Assembly: GCA_030374735.1 (NCBI GenBank) | Contig: JASCIV010000032.1 | Coordinates: 1 to 64,000 of the forward strand | Length of the DNA: 64,000 bases | Origin: Gracilaria caudata | Lineage: Eukaryota > Rhodophyta > Florideophyceae > Gracilariales > Gracilariaceae | Direction of reading: 5' to 3' | Shown: positions 38,857-47,681 of the stretch, piece by piece | Position numbering within the stretch: position 1 is the stretch's first letter | How the letters are laid out: every line of letters starts with the position of its first letter | The notes under the pieces: generated by a model | What the model was told of the DNA's origin: nothing | What the model saw: the letters and a program-made list of their open reading frames with translations, nothing else | Database searches by the model: none | Made by a program: the position numbers and the translations under genes

Positions 38857-40719
38857 CTATGCGAACATTCGCGTTCTTGACAGCCACTGCCAGTTCTTTC
38901 CCAGAACGTCTCTCGAGTATCGCATCACTTCGACGCCGTGTCTCTTCCCGTTCTCAATCACCAACTCCATTTGCTCACTCAGAATCCCATCATCCCTCCT
39001 GTCTGCGCCCTCTCCTGTCTCACCATCTTCCCGTTTTCGTTTTCCAATACTCTTGTAGTTCAGAATAGCTATGCAAACGCTTTTACTAGCGAGCAAGATG
39101 TCAGTTTGTTCAGCTCGGAATTTAGTATTTTCTGTGAGAGCTTCTACCGTATGAGTGAATTTCGCTTTGCCACGTTCACTTCGTTTTTGTTCTCCGTTCG
39201 CTACCTTAGTGTCCACCATGCCCTTAATGATAATTACTGGCAGATCATACCATGAATTTTCTTCGTCTTTATCACTGCTAACATTGATAAAGCTGAATCC
39301 TCCACAAAAGCTTAATGACAGTTCGTTAGGCGTATGTTCTCCAAGTATATCAAGGTGCGTGAACAGCAATCCAGTCTCCAGAGCATCGTAACCTGCCTCG
39401 TGTTCAACGCTGTTTCCCAGGTATCTTCCAAATCCAAGCGAGTCTCTGTTCATCACTTCGTCACTCATTACATTCGTAGCAAAACCGCTGAAATCCGTCG
39501 CATGCACGATGCCCGCAGCTGCAAAATCCACATCATGACTGTCTTGGGGAATGAATGTCTTCGCCCCAACTTTGATGCGTCTCTTCTTTGCAATTTTCCG
39601 TAACATTCCCAACATTTCGGTCACGCCGCGTGTTTTGACCATACCTCTCCTCACTTCTTCATCTTGGATGCACAGCTTGTCAACCATACGTTTTGTGTCA
39701 TACACAACAGGAAAACACTTGCGCAGCTCTTTTTTGAAGCCAATCAGTTCTGACGGAAGCTTCCCAACGAAGTTAGCATACAGTTTAGTTAGATCCATTA
39801 CGCCATTATGTACAACGATTGGTTTCTTATGAATTTGTAACTCGTCCACAACATATCGAAACATGGATGACCTGAAAGTGATGTCAATTGCATCCTTTTC
39901 AAGAGCTCTTTCATAATGTTCCATAGCTGCTTTCTCAGACGGATACAGAGACAACTTCAACATCTTGTTCCCATCCTGCGTTGGAATAGTTTGGGCAGCC
40001 ACTCGAGGGTACCGTAATCGCACTAGATCGCAAATGATTTTTCTCATCCATGGTGTCGAAGGAAGCAAGAACGATTGGACCTTCGGACCTGCGTCTTCCA
40101 TTTCATTTTCATCGCTTTGCTCCTTTAAAGCCGCAAACCACTGCTCTATGTTTTCGGCCCATTCCTTCACAAGCATACCTTCCTCTCCGTTCAACTTGTC
40201 GAGATCGCATGTTCTTTCTCGCCGCACACGCAAATCATCGAGGACGACCTTGAAAAGCTCTTTCTCCTGGTCTTCTCGAAGCCACGTTACACCGTTCTGG
40301 AACGACTTCTGAAAATCAAAACCATGTTCGATCAAAAACATAACGGTGGACGACTGTAGCTTGAACCCCCTGTCGAAAAGTGGATAACGGGAACTTGGTG
40401 GATAATATACGGCTTTCGGAAACAAATTGAAGTTAAAGGAGAGAGTTTCCCAGTTCTTCTCCATTGCCGCAGAATCGGATTCTGCGCGTGATGTTAGAGA
40501 CCTTGAATTGCGAAAAAGGGAAAGGCCGAATTGAATAGGAGGAAAGGCGCTTGCATCTTCTCTAGCAGTACTGTATCGAACCTGTGGGGTATCCAACTGA
40601 GAAGGGCGATATTCTCCAAGACCGGTAAACTCCAAATCGAACGAAACGAAATCAGCTGATGGGAGATGTTCACGCAAGATTGAAAGGGCAGTGACAAAGT
40701 TTACATCGACAACGTCCAT
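38857..40719 (-). CDS. PARN: PARN-like poly(A)-specific ribonuclease (CAF1/DEDD family)
   Basis: Single exon, 620 aa (PARN is about 640). The first DEDD motif is FVSFDLEFTGL with D28 and E30. KKPIVVHNGVMDLTKLYANF is the second acidic motif, and HATDFSGFA and EHEAGYDALETGLLF supply the last His/Asp motif. FPPIQFGLSLFR and FDFQKSFQNGVTWLREDQE match PARN, and an R3H-like stretch probably sits between the nuclease halves. PARN removes poly(A) tails and trims snoRNA/telomerase RNA 3' ends. The start is the second of two near-adjacent candidates; 40719 is the first true ATG. It is followed on the same strand, 306 bp on, by the DHH-CBS gene. Confidence 0.93.
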   Translation of the reverse strand: MDVVDVNFVTALSILREHLPSADFVSFDLEFTGLGEYRPSQLDTPQVRYSTAREDASAFPPIQFGLSLFRNSRSLTSRAESDSAAMEKNWETLSFNFNLFPKAVYYPPSSRYPLFDRGFKLQSSTVMFLIEHGFDFQKSFQNGVTWLREDQEKELFKVVLDDLRVRRERTCDLDKLNGEEGMLVKEWAENIEQWFAALKEQSDENEMEDAGPKVQSFLLPSTPWMRKIICDLVRLRYPRVAAQTIPTQDGNKMLKLSLYPSEKAAMEHYERALEKDAIDITFRSSMFRYVVDELQIHKKPIVVHNGVMDLTKLYANFVGKLPSELIGFKKELRKCFPVVYDTKRMVDKLCIQDEEVRRGMVKTRGVTEMLGMLRKIAKKRRIKVGAKTFIPQDSHDVDFAAAGIVHATDFSGFATNVMSDEVMNRDSLGFGRYLGNSVEHEAGYDALETGLLFTHLDILGEHTPNELSLSFCGGFSFINVSSDKDEENSWYDLPVIIIKGMVDTKVANGEQKRSERGKAKFTHTVEALTENTKFRAEQTDILLASKSVCIAILNYKSIGKRKREDGETGEGADRRDDGILSEQMELVIENGKRHGVEVMRYSRDVLGKNWQWLSRTRMFA

Positions 40720-41461
40720 CACAGCGCTTCACGTCTTTGTTGACTTGAAAAAAAGAATAGAATATGAGTATAAACCTAGCGACTGAAATTGGAGATTGGT
40801 TTGGGGCTTCGGTAAGCTCAAGGGCATTGGGTCATTAGCCTGGTGTAGCAGGTGGTGCGAATGGACGTGGGTGGCGAGGACTGGGTGGAACCAAGCACAC
40901 TTTCGAGGGATCCGAAGTCTCAAGTAGACGAATGCCCCTGTTGTAGTTGCGGCTCTGTCCTGCTGATGAAGAAAGGCCGTATTGTAAACTCGGAAGCATC
41001 AAGAATCCATCTTGGGAGGAAAGTTCACGAAGGCGGAAACGGGGGTTCTGTTTGCAGCTGCCGCTCGGTTTTCGAATGCTTCGGTGGCCGAAGAGGTGCA
41101 GAGGCCATGTCAATTAAAACAAAATATGCATTTGCAGTCAATTACCCAAGGGTAGCGTTCTACCCTTGTACAGGGGGAACGCTACAACTTGTACGTGTAC
41201 CGTACAAGGGTAGCGTTCTGCAGACTAGAGTATTCCATCTACCTTCGTACATGAATGTTCGAGGGAACATGATTCTGCGACAGGAATTGAGGGATGATCG
41301 CTGCAAATAAGCTCAAGGCTCAGTCGTTCCTGGTGATATTTCTCGTCACAGCATAGTCTAAACGCTTGCCAGTGAAACTAGCTGCCCAAAGGTCTGCCTT
41401 TCTGTTGCTTGGTTGGCTTTCCGTTTTTATTTTGTTTCAACATCGCCCGTTCAATGCGAGT
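40720..41461. promoter_or_regulatory. divergent region PARN / SRP54-M gene with repeat cluster
   Basis: 742 bp between divergent starts, so both promoters lie here. It carries the short-repeat cluster at 41140-41260 (listed separately). A frame at 40852-41310 on the plus strand runs through the repeats and is not called. Confidence 0.5.
41140..41260. repeat. cluster of short inverted motifs (TACCCTTGTA / TACCTTCGTA)
   Basis: Contains TACCCTTGTA at 41161-41170, its reverse complement at 41203-41212 and TACCTTCGTA at 41240-41249, with GGGTAGCGTTC repeated at 41150-41160 and 41209-41219. The 16-mer TACAAGGGTAGCGTTC at 41203-41218 recurs in reverse at 44148-44163, and GCGTTACAAGGGTA at 47091-47104 is a variant. 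It looks like a remnant of a small inverted-repeat element or a clustered regulatory site. Confidence 0.75.
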
Positions 41462-42115
41462 ATGGCCACATTGAGATCAGTAATAACAGGTTGCCGAACC
41501 GTGTATTCAAGAGGAAGCTTGGATCGATGTGCTTTTCATTCGACAGCAATCAGAAATGGCATTGTGGAAAACGTCAAGTCTGCGTATGAGGAGGTCAGAG
41601 GTTCCACTGAGGAAAAGCAAGCACAGAAGATATTTGAAACACAGCTTTCATACCTTCGTTCAAAGAATATGATGACACCCCAAGTATTTCATTCCCTCCT
41701 TCAAGAAATGAAAGCCGCTGCTGGGCTGTCAGGGCTCAGGGAGCATTTGCCATGGGTACAGAACAACCCTGCACTGGGCGAATTCAAAGAACAGGAGAGC
41801 ATAATTTCTGCTATGACCCCCAGTGAGAAGAAAGATGCCTTCTCGATAAAGATCAGTGACAAAAAACGTCTGGCAAGGGAGACCAGTGCCTCTATGGAAT
41901 CGGTGGAAGCGCTAGTCACACAGATCACTCAAATGAGACGAATCCAAAAGTGGTTATGGAAGAGAGAGAAGGATGATTTACCGTTGCCTGCAAATTCTGC
42001 TGAACTGGAGCGTATGATTTCTGCATCAGGCGGGATCAAAGGGGGAAGGGAGCATAACAAATGGCCGAATCCGGGTGTGCCGGTAAAGCAACGGAAGCGG
42101 AGAGGGCTATGGTGA
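41462..42115 (+). CDS. organelle-targeted SRP54 M-domain-only protein
   Basis: Single exon, 217 aa from the ATG at 41462. MATLRSVITGCRTVYSRGSL continues into an Arg/Ser-rich, acid-poor leader typical of mitochondrial presequences. From about residue 68 it matches the SRP54/Ffh M domain: MTPQVFHSLLQEMKAAAGLS, GLREHLPW, QESIISAMTPSEKKD (the family's ISMTxxE block) and the RNA-binding helix-turn DKKRLARETSASMESVEALV followed by TQITQMRRIQKWL. The N and G (GTPase) domains are absent. Canonical M domains bind signal peptides and SRP RNA helix 8. It probably acts in mitochondrial protein export or translation, but no mitochondrial SRP RNA is known to me. A plastid location is possible. Confidence 0.75.
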   Translation: MATLRSVITGCRTVYSRGSLDRCAFHSTAIRNGIVENVKSAYEEVRGSTEEKQAQKIFETQLSYLRSKNMMTPQVFHSLLQEMKAAAGLSGLREHLPWVQNNPALGEFKEQESIISAMTPSEKKDAFSIKISDKKRLARETSASMESVEALVTQITQMRRIQKWLWKREKDDLPLPANSAELERMISASGGIKGGREHNKWPNPGVPVKQRKRRGLW

Positions 42116-42796
42116 CATTCATCGAAAAGAGGTCATTCTAAAACAGCTGCAACGCTGCTTCGTTGGCTTCGAAGGTTATGGTCCCAACTTCCAAACGAGA
42201 CAAACAGGCCCCCTGAATATGCAGCGTAAGCTATCAACCAATGGCCGTATTTTTCAATTCGTTGGGACATGCGGAGCACAAAATCGATTCGGGCAGTTGC
42301 GAACGACGAATACGACTGCATGCCACTACCCGTAGATAGAACAAGGGTTAAGCACTGGCTAAGTATATCACGAAAAATTACGGCTCTCAAGGGGGTGGGG
42401 CACGAGGGTGTGAGGAAAATCTTGGTAAGCCTTCCAATATGGTGGTATGTTGCTCATCAAGGCGGGGATGTGCGGGCGCTATCACACCATCACCATATAG
42501 CAAGGCAATGAGTACTGCGTGCGTTTGGAGCCAAACAATGCGAATCAGGAGAGACGTTTGCAGCAAGGAATAAACTGAATTCCTCTAATGTAGTCCTATT
42601 TCGTTGTGGAGTCCCATACGATTACCTTTCCATAATGGTCTTGAATCCATACTCTCTTTGCTCTTGACAAGTGCTCGGGGTCTCTGACATTCATGACTTC
42701 TGAACATTTTGAGTTGAAACGGATTCAATTTCCACGATATTCGAAGCTCATCGGACCGCAGGCAATTCAAAGCTTTACAATGCTGTACGCAAACTG
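42116..42796. other. intergenic between convergent genes
   Basis: 681 bp. No gene, RNA or repeat is visible beyond the expected 3'UTRs. Confidence 0.4.
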
Positions 42797-43909
42797 TTAT
42801 GAAACTTCTTGCTCCCCAATCTGCTGCTTACATGCTCGTAGAGTATTTGAGAGCAACATAGCAATGGTCATTGGACCAACCCCGCCAGGAACCGGAGTTA
42901 TATAGGACGCCACGTCGGCTGAGTTTTCGTAGTCCACATCCCCCACAAGGCGATATCCTTTTTTCTTGGTGGCATCTTCAACAGCATTAATTCCAACGTC
43001 GATCACAACAGCACCGGGTTTCAACCAGTCAGCCTTAACAAAACTCGCCCGTCCACAAGCTGCAATGACAATATCCGCCTGTTGGACTTTTTCTCGTGTG
43101 TCCGTGGTCCTTGAGTGACAAATGGTTACCGTAGCGTTTCGATGCATCAGGAGCATTGCCACAGGTAATCCGACAATATTGCTTCGTCCAATCACCACTG
43201 CATTCTTTCCTTCAATGTCAATTGCGTAACGATCGAGCAACTCTACACAACCCTGTGGAGTGCAGGGAATGAATAGAGGAGGTGTCCTTCCGCTCATACA
43301 TAATCGTCCGATATTTAGGGGATGGAATCCGTCCACGTCTTTCTCCAATTTGACGCGATCCAGCAGTTTTTCATCGTCAATGTGATCCGGTAAGGGTAAC
43401 TGTACAAGAATACCATGTACATCTTCACGTGCATTGAGTTGGTCCACAATCTCTTCAAGCTGTTGCTGGGTGCAATCCGCGGGCAATTCAAATCCAAATG
43501 ATGCTATTCCAACTTCCTCGCATGCTTTCCTTTTTGATCTAACGTACGTTTGAGAGTCTCTCCGCTCACCAACAATAACGACTGCCAGTCCAGGTCGAGC
43601 AATCTCCCCTCTCTTTTCCACGAGGCTTGCGATCTCCTGGCCAATTTCTTGGCGAATTGTAGCAGCTGTTAATTTTCCATCCAGCTTTTGTGCTTGTGCA
43701 TGAGGCACTGCTGAGGCGTACACTGGAGGTGTTTTGGGGATACGCTTCTGAGTGACCCAGAGGGAGTTCGCAACCTTTTCCTCATCATTTGCAAGAAAGG
43801 AAGATGTGCGACTGGAGCATATTCTCCTCCCTACACTTCTCAACGCGACTCTTCTCGCAATCGGCGGTAAAATGAAACATTGTGACATTGAAAGCTGCAT
43901 GTTCGTCAT
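42797..43909 (-). CDS. folD: FolD-type methylenetetrahydrofolate dehydrogenase/cyclohydrolase
   Basis: Single exon, 370 aa from the ATG at 43909 (alternatives at 43900 and 43888). It converts 5,10-methylene-THF to 10-formyl-THF. Motifs: YVRSKRKACEEVGI with the catalytic Lys, EDVHGILVQLPLPDHIDDEK, FIPCTPQGCVELLDRY, the Rossmann AVVIGRSNIVGLPVAMLL and TPVPGGVGPMTIAMLLSNTL. The leader (QCFILPPIARRVALRSVGRR) suggests mitochondria or plastid, so this is probably the organellar isoform. There is no formyl-THF synthetase domain, so it is bifunctional, not the C1-synthase trifunctional type. The frame is open further upstream, but that part is not conserved. Confidence 0.94.
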   Translation of the reverse strand: MTNMQLSMSQCFILPPIARRVALRSVGRRICSSRTSSFLANDEEKVANSLWVTQKRIPKTPPVYASAVPHAQAQKLDGKLTAATIRQEIGQEIASLVEKRGEIARPGLAVVIVGERRDSQTYVRSKRKACEEVGIASFGFELPADCTQQQLEEIVDQLNAREDVHGILVQLPLPDHIDDEKLLDRVKLEKDVDGFHPLNIGRLCMSGRTPPLFIPCTPQGCVELLDRYAIDIEGKNAVVIGRSNIVGLPVAMLLMHRNATVTICHSRTTDTREKVQQADIVIAACGRASFVKADWLKPGAVVIDVGINAVEDATKKKGYRLVGDVDYENSADVASYITPVPGGVGPMTIAMLLSNTLRACKQQIGEQEVS

Positions 43910-44483
43910 TGCTTCTGTGATCGAATTCGTGCTCTGGTGAGGTATCGATTCGATACTATCGAGGTGGATATGGCAAGAAAGCTGACTTTTGTAGCCTTCC
44001 TGCGCTGAAGAGCTGCATTTGGTATTACCAAATTGGTAATCAATGATAGGGATGAACGCCATTATTTTATTATTTTCAAGGAAAGTTGATCTCCAGAAGT
44101 CCCTACGCTGCAGTATGGGAGTCCACCGTCGCATCACGAAGGCTATAGAACGCTACCCTTGTAAGAGGGCTGTGCCAAACAAGATCTTTGCACTTCGTAA
44201 CATTTTGCGCATGTTGACAAACTAATCCTCCATATCGACGTTGCGCAGATACTACTCGTTCCAAGTATTTATCGAGAACTGAGGACTCTCATTGAGTTTT
44301 CCATATCAAGAAGTTTTCGTTCAATGCTTGCTAATCCTGTGAAAGCAAGAGAGCAAATTCCATCCGCACAAATCTCGGGTTTCGCTTTCTTGCGCAAGTC
44401 TCAACTCAAAGAGACCGTTGGGCTTCTGCTCTGAATCCTATGAAATCGTCATTTTCCTTGTCTCCGACAGCGTCTCCAACTTG
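43910..44483. promoter_or_regulatory. divergent region, FolD / AC40
   Basis: 574 bp between divergent starts, holding both promoters and the motif copy TACCCTTGTA at 44154-44163 with its GAACGC flank. No gene is seen. Confidence 0.45.
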
Positions 44484-45584
44484 ATGTCAAATATGGAAGC
44501 TCCTAACAAACAGCTTCCACCTCATATCGAGAAGATGCGCTCGCGAGTGGGCATAGGCTTCAAGAAAGTACATAACCCTGTGGGCATGTATGGTGCTCGT
44601 ACCTTTACTTCACTAGGATATGATAACAGTCTAAACCTTGAAGTTTTCAAACAGAATCTGAATATCGATGTTTCTTACTGCCACCCGGATCGAGTTGTCT
44701 TTGACTTAATCCACGTTGACGCCCCAATTGCGAACGCGATTCGAAGAATATTGCTGGTGGAAGTGCCGTCGGTTGCTGTTGAAACCGTATTTGTTCACAG
44801 CAACAGTTCAATTATGCATGATGAGATGCTTGCACATCGTCTCGGCCTTGTACCACTGCGTATTGATCCACGGAGAATGACTATATGGAATAAGGGTGAT
44901 GCCGTTACACCATCCAATACCGTGAAATTTTCGCTTAAAGTGCGATGTGGAATGAATAAGGGGATTCCGCGAGACGATGAAGCACCTCCGGATGTGTTGT
45001 ATAAGGGTCACAAAGTTTACTCCGGAGACATGAAGTACGTTCCAATGCCCGGCCAAGCCTTTGAAACCACTCCGACGCCAGTTCACGACGACATTGTTAT
45101 AGCGAAGATGCGCCCCGGACAAGAAATTCATATCGAGATGAATGCCACTAAAAACATTGGGAAAGAACATGCTAAATGGTCTCCTGTGAGCACTGCGAGC
45201 TATAGGTTACTTCCTGAAGTAGCCATCACAAAAGAGGCTCGTGGGCAATTGGCTCGAAATTTGAAGAACTTGTGTCCAGCAGATGTATTTGACATCGAAG
45301 ACGATAGAGCTATTGTAGCGAGACCCCGAGATTGTACTATGTGTCGTGAATGCATCAGGGAACAACCGTATTCTGATCATGTGGAACTGACAAGAAAGAG
45401 AGATCATTTTATTTTCGATGTCGAAAGCACCGGAGTTCTGCCTGCCGATGAACTGGTCGTGGAGGCGCTCAACGTTTTGACAAGAAAATGCGACGTCGTA
45501 CTTAAAGGATTAGAGCTCGCTCTGAAACGCAATTCGGGTGCGGAATCGGACGCTGACATGGGCGAAGAGGATGAAATCTTGTAA
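44484..45584 (+). CDS. POLR1C: RNA polymerase I/III subunit AC40 (RPAC1)
   Basis: Single exon, 366 aa. It belongs to the RpoA/RPB3 family: VVFDLIHVDAPIANAIRRIL, LLVEVPSVAVETVFVHSNSS and MLAHRLGLVPLRIDPRRM are the dimerisation-domain landmarks. GQEIHIEMNATKNIGKEHAK and WSPVSTASYRLLP follow. CTMCREC near residue 290 lies in the segment where RPB3/AC40 proteins carry Cys clusters. AC40 pairs with AC19 in both Pol I and Pol III; length and the N-terminal extension before the core separate it from RPB3. The ATG at 44484 is the first in frame. Its 3' end is convergent with TIM44. Confidence 0.94.
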   Translation: MSNMEAPNKQLPPHIEKMRSRVGIGFKKVHNPVGMYGARTFTSLGYDNSLNLEVFKQNLNIDVSYCHPDRVVFDLIHVDAPIANAIRRILLVEVPSVAVETVFVHSNSSIMHDEMLAHRLGLVPLRIDPRRMTIWNKGDAVTPSNTVKFSLKVRCGMNKGIPRDDEAPPDVLYKGHKVYSGDMKYVPMPGQAFETTPTPVHDDIVIAKMRPGQEIHIEMNATKNIGKEHAKWSPVSTASYRLLPEVAITKEARGQLARNLKNLCPADVFDIEDDRAIVARPRDCTMCRECIREQPYSDHVELTRKRDHFIFDVESTGVLPADELVVEALNVLTRKCDVVLKGLELALKRNSGAESDADMGEEDEIL

Positions 45585-45774
45585 AATTAGTGTCTGTTCC
45601 AAACTTCCAACGTGATCAACGACTTTGTCGGCATTCGTTAATACAAAGTTTCTAATATAAACTCTGATGTTAAGTACAAGTTACACATGTCTAAACCACA
45701 AGGTTATGGGGGGTAAACGCAGAATTGATGTCACCTCATTCGATTTTCTGTCTGCCGACACACATGTCTGCCTC

Positions 45775-46926
45775 TTATATCGTGCTGTGGGCACCCCGGA
45801 TCACCATCTCTTTGAGCTTCCACGGCCGCTCCGCGTCCGTCTCATCATTCGCTTTGTCGTCAGAATCTTTAGTTTCTTTCTCATCCGCTCCTATACCACC
45901 CCCCATGGGTGCAAAATCTTCGTACTCGGCCTCCTTAACAAAAGCCCAAGCATAATATACGGCTCGAATATCATCCTCCTGTCCTTCAACTACATTCCCT
46001 CCACGATCGCGAAGACAGTTAATCTGTTGAGTGTTGAAAGTAACAATCAATACCGGGGAATCTTCTAACAGTTTCCCAGCCGTGAGCTCTACATCACTAA
46101 CGTCCAGTATGTTTGTATCCATGAGAATACCTTCAGCATCTCGCTCGCGTATAGATGCATTAAGCATTTCAAACGCTTCATCTGTGCAATTATCCTTCAG
46201 CGAATCTCTGTCACCGCGAAGGTAGGCCCCCAAAATGTTCGGTACAAAGTGTGTCTCAACTTGTTCTAAGAAATCCGAAATTCTGAATGAGGGATCCTCG
46301 TCTCTGATCTCCCTGACCACCATCGCCATTTCATTCTCAGCAAAGAACCGATCGTAGATGTTTCTGAACATGTTAATTAATGGATTATCACTTTCATCGA
46401 TACGTTCTTGGATGCGCTCCTTGGCTTCGAAGGCTCCTCGCATGAACGCGGAGCCTGCGAATCGCCCGAAAATGCGGTCACGTATTGTTTGCTCTTCCTC
46501 AGCTTCCTCGCGGCGCTTCTTTCTCTTTATCGGAACCAGATCGGCTCGGCGTTGAGGCGGAGGCGGAGGAATCTCTACTCCCTGCTTCTTTGCCTCAGCA
46601 ATGAACGCATCTTCGACGGCTACGGCTTGGCCGCCAATTAGACCGCGCATAAAACCACCGATGGCGCCTGGCCTCTGATGTGAGTCTTTCGCATTTCTGC
46701 CAGGATCGCCGTTGCTTTCACCATCTGCAGGGAACGTAGATGGAGACTGTTCCTTTTCTTCAAGATTGGGTTCTTCTGTTTTCTGGCTGAGCGTTGCATG
46801 TAGGCGTACCGACAATGGGATTTCAGCGTCTTTAAAGCGGGAGCCAGTACTTCCTCGAGCTGTGTTTGTTCTCATCGAGTGGAAAACAGCCCTTGATATT
46901 GGAGCGAGCCTCCTGAACGCAGCCAT
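45775..46926 (-). CDS. TIM44: mitochondrial import motor scaffold TIM44
   Basis: Single exon, 383 aa. The leader MAAFRRLAPISRAVFHSMRT is a mitochondrial presequence. The C-terminal Tim44 domain shows NPLINMFRNIYDRFFAENEM, AMVVREIRDEDPSFRISDFL, the VETHFVPNILGAYLRGD segment and a final RAVYYAWAFVKEAEYEDFAP. Tim44 tethers mtHsp70 and Pam16/18 to the TIM23 channel on the matrix side. A charged central region (RREEAEEEQTIRDRIFGRFA) is normal. It is somewhat shorter than the yeast protein because the N-terminal region is shortened. It converges on AC40. Confidence 0.94.
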   Translation of the reverse strand: MAAFRRLAPISRAVFHSMRTNTARGSTGSRFKDAEIPLSVRLHATLSQKTEEPNLEEKEQSPSTFPADGESNGDPGRNAKDSHQRPGAIGGFMRGLIGGQAVAVEDAFIAEAKKQGVEIPPPPPQRRADLVPIKRKKRREEAEEEQTIRDRIFGRFAGSAFMRGAFEAKERIQERIDESDNPLINMFRNIYDRFFAENEMAMVVREIRDEDPSFRISDFLEQVETHFVPNILGAYLRGDRDSLKDNCTDEAFEMLNASIRERDAEGILMDTNILDVSDVELTAGKLLEDSPVLIVTFNTQQINCLRDRGGNVVEGQEDDIRAVYYAWAFVKEAEYEDFAPMGGGIGADEKETKDSDDKANDETDAERPWKLKEMVIRGAHSTI

Positions 46927-47681
46927 GAGTTACCCGCGTCTGAACTTGTCTCGAGAAAAGGTTCTGTGAGTGAAAGATCAAATGCTGTCTACTGCTTATG
47001 GTTACCACTCTTTGGAGCTTCCAGGGTCCGTATCCCCAACTCGCCCCAAATCTTGCAAATCTCTCTCAAATTTGAATATATACAGGGATAGCGTTACAAG
47101 GGTAAAGAGCATGCGGTGGTTCACCTAATCACTCTTTTACTTGATGATGAGCAAAGTCATATCAGCCCGATAGTATGACCACGGTTCCATCGAAGAATCA
47201 ATATCTTGCCAGCGGCGGAGAACGACGTTCTCTTCATAATTACTGCGTCCGCGGAGAAATTTGATTCACGCCATCACCAATTTTACAGTTTCATGCGTCG
47301 GGCTCGGCATGCATCAAAGGCAGAATCACGCTTCCTGCGCGGCCTGCCCCTCGCGGCTGTAGTCTCTTGACTTGGGCTTGGAAGTCTGTCTGTGGCAAAT
47401 GACGTGCCCTTCGCAGATACTTGCCGCAAGCCGCAGGGGAGACGTGTGCCTTTTTGGATACCTTCGCAGACACTCTGGCACGGCAGGCGCTGAGCAGAGC
47501 TGAAAACCCCGTCGAGCCTTTCCGCCGCAGCCTGCTATGGTACTGCTGCTCTGCCCGTTCTGGAAGAATGGCTGTACTTTTGGACTCTACCTTTTACACC
47601 TGACAAAAAAGCAAAAAGGGACATACGCTTCAGCTCCAATGGCGAGCAATCTACCACCGTAGTAAAACGGGCCGCATTGCC
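46927..47681. promoter_or_regulatory. divergent region, TIM44 / ATM1-type transporter
   Basis: 755 bp between divergent starts, holding both promoters and TACAAGGGTA at 47095-47104 with a TAGCGT flank. No gene or tRNA is seen. Confidence 0.45.

Noticed and set aside
40852..41310. Plus-strand frame of 152 codons
   Set aside because: It runs through the short-repeat cluster and overlaps an equally open minus-strand frame.
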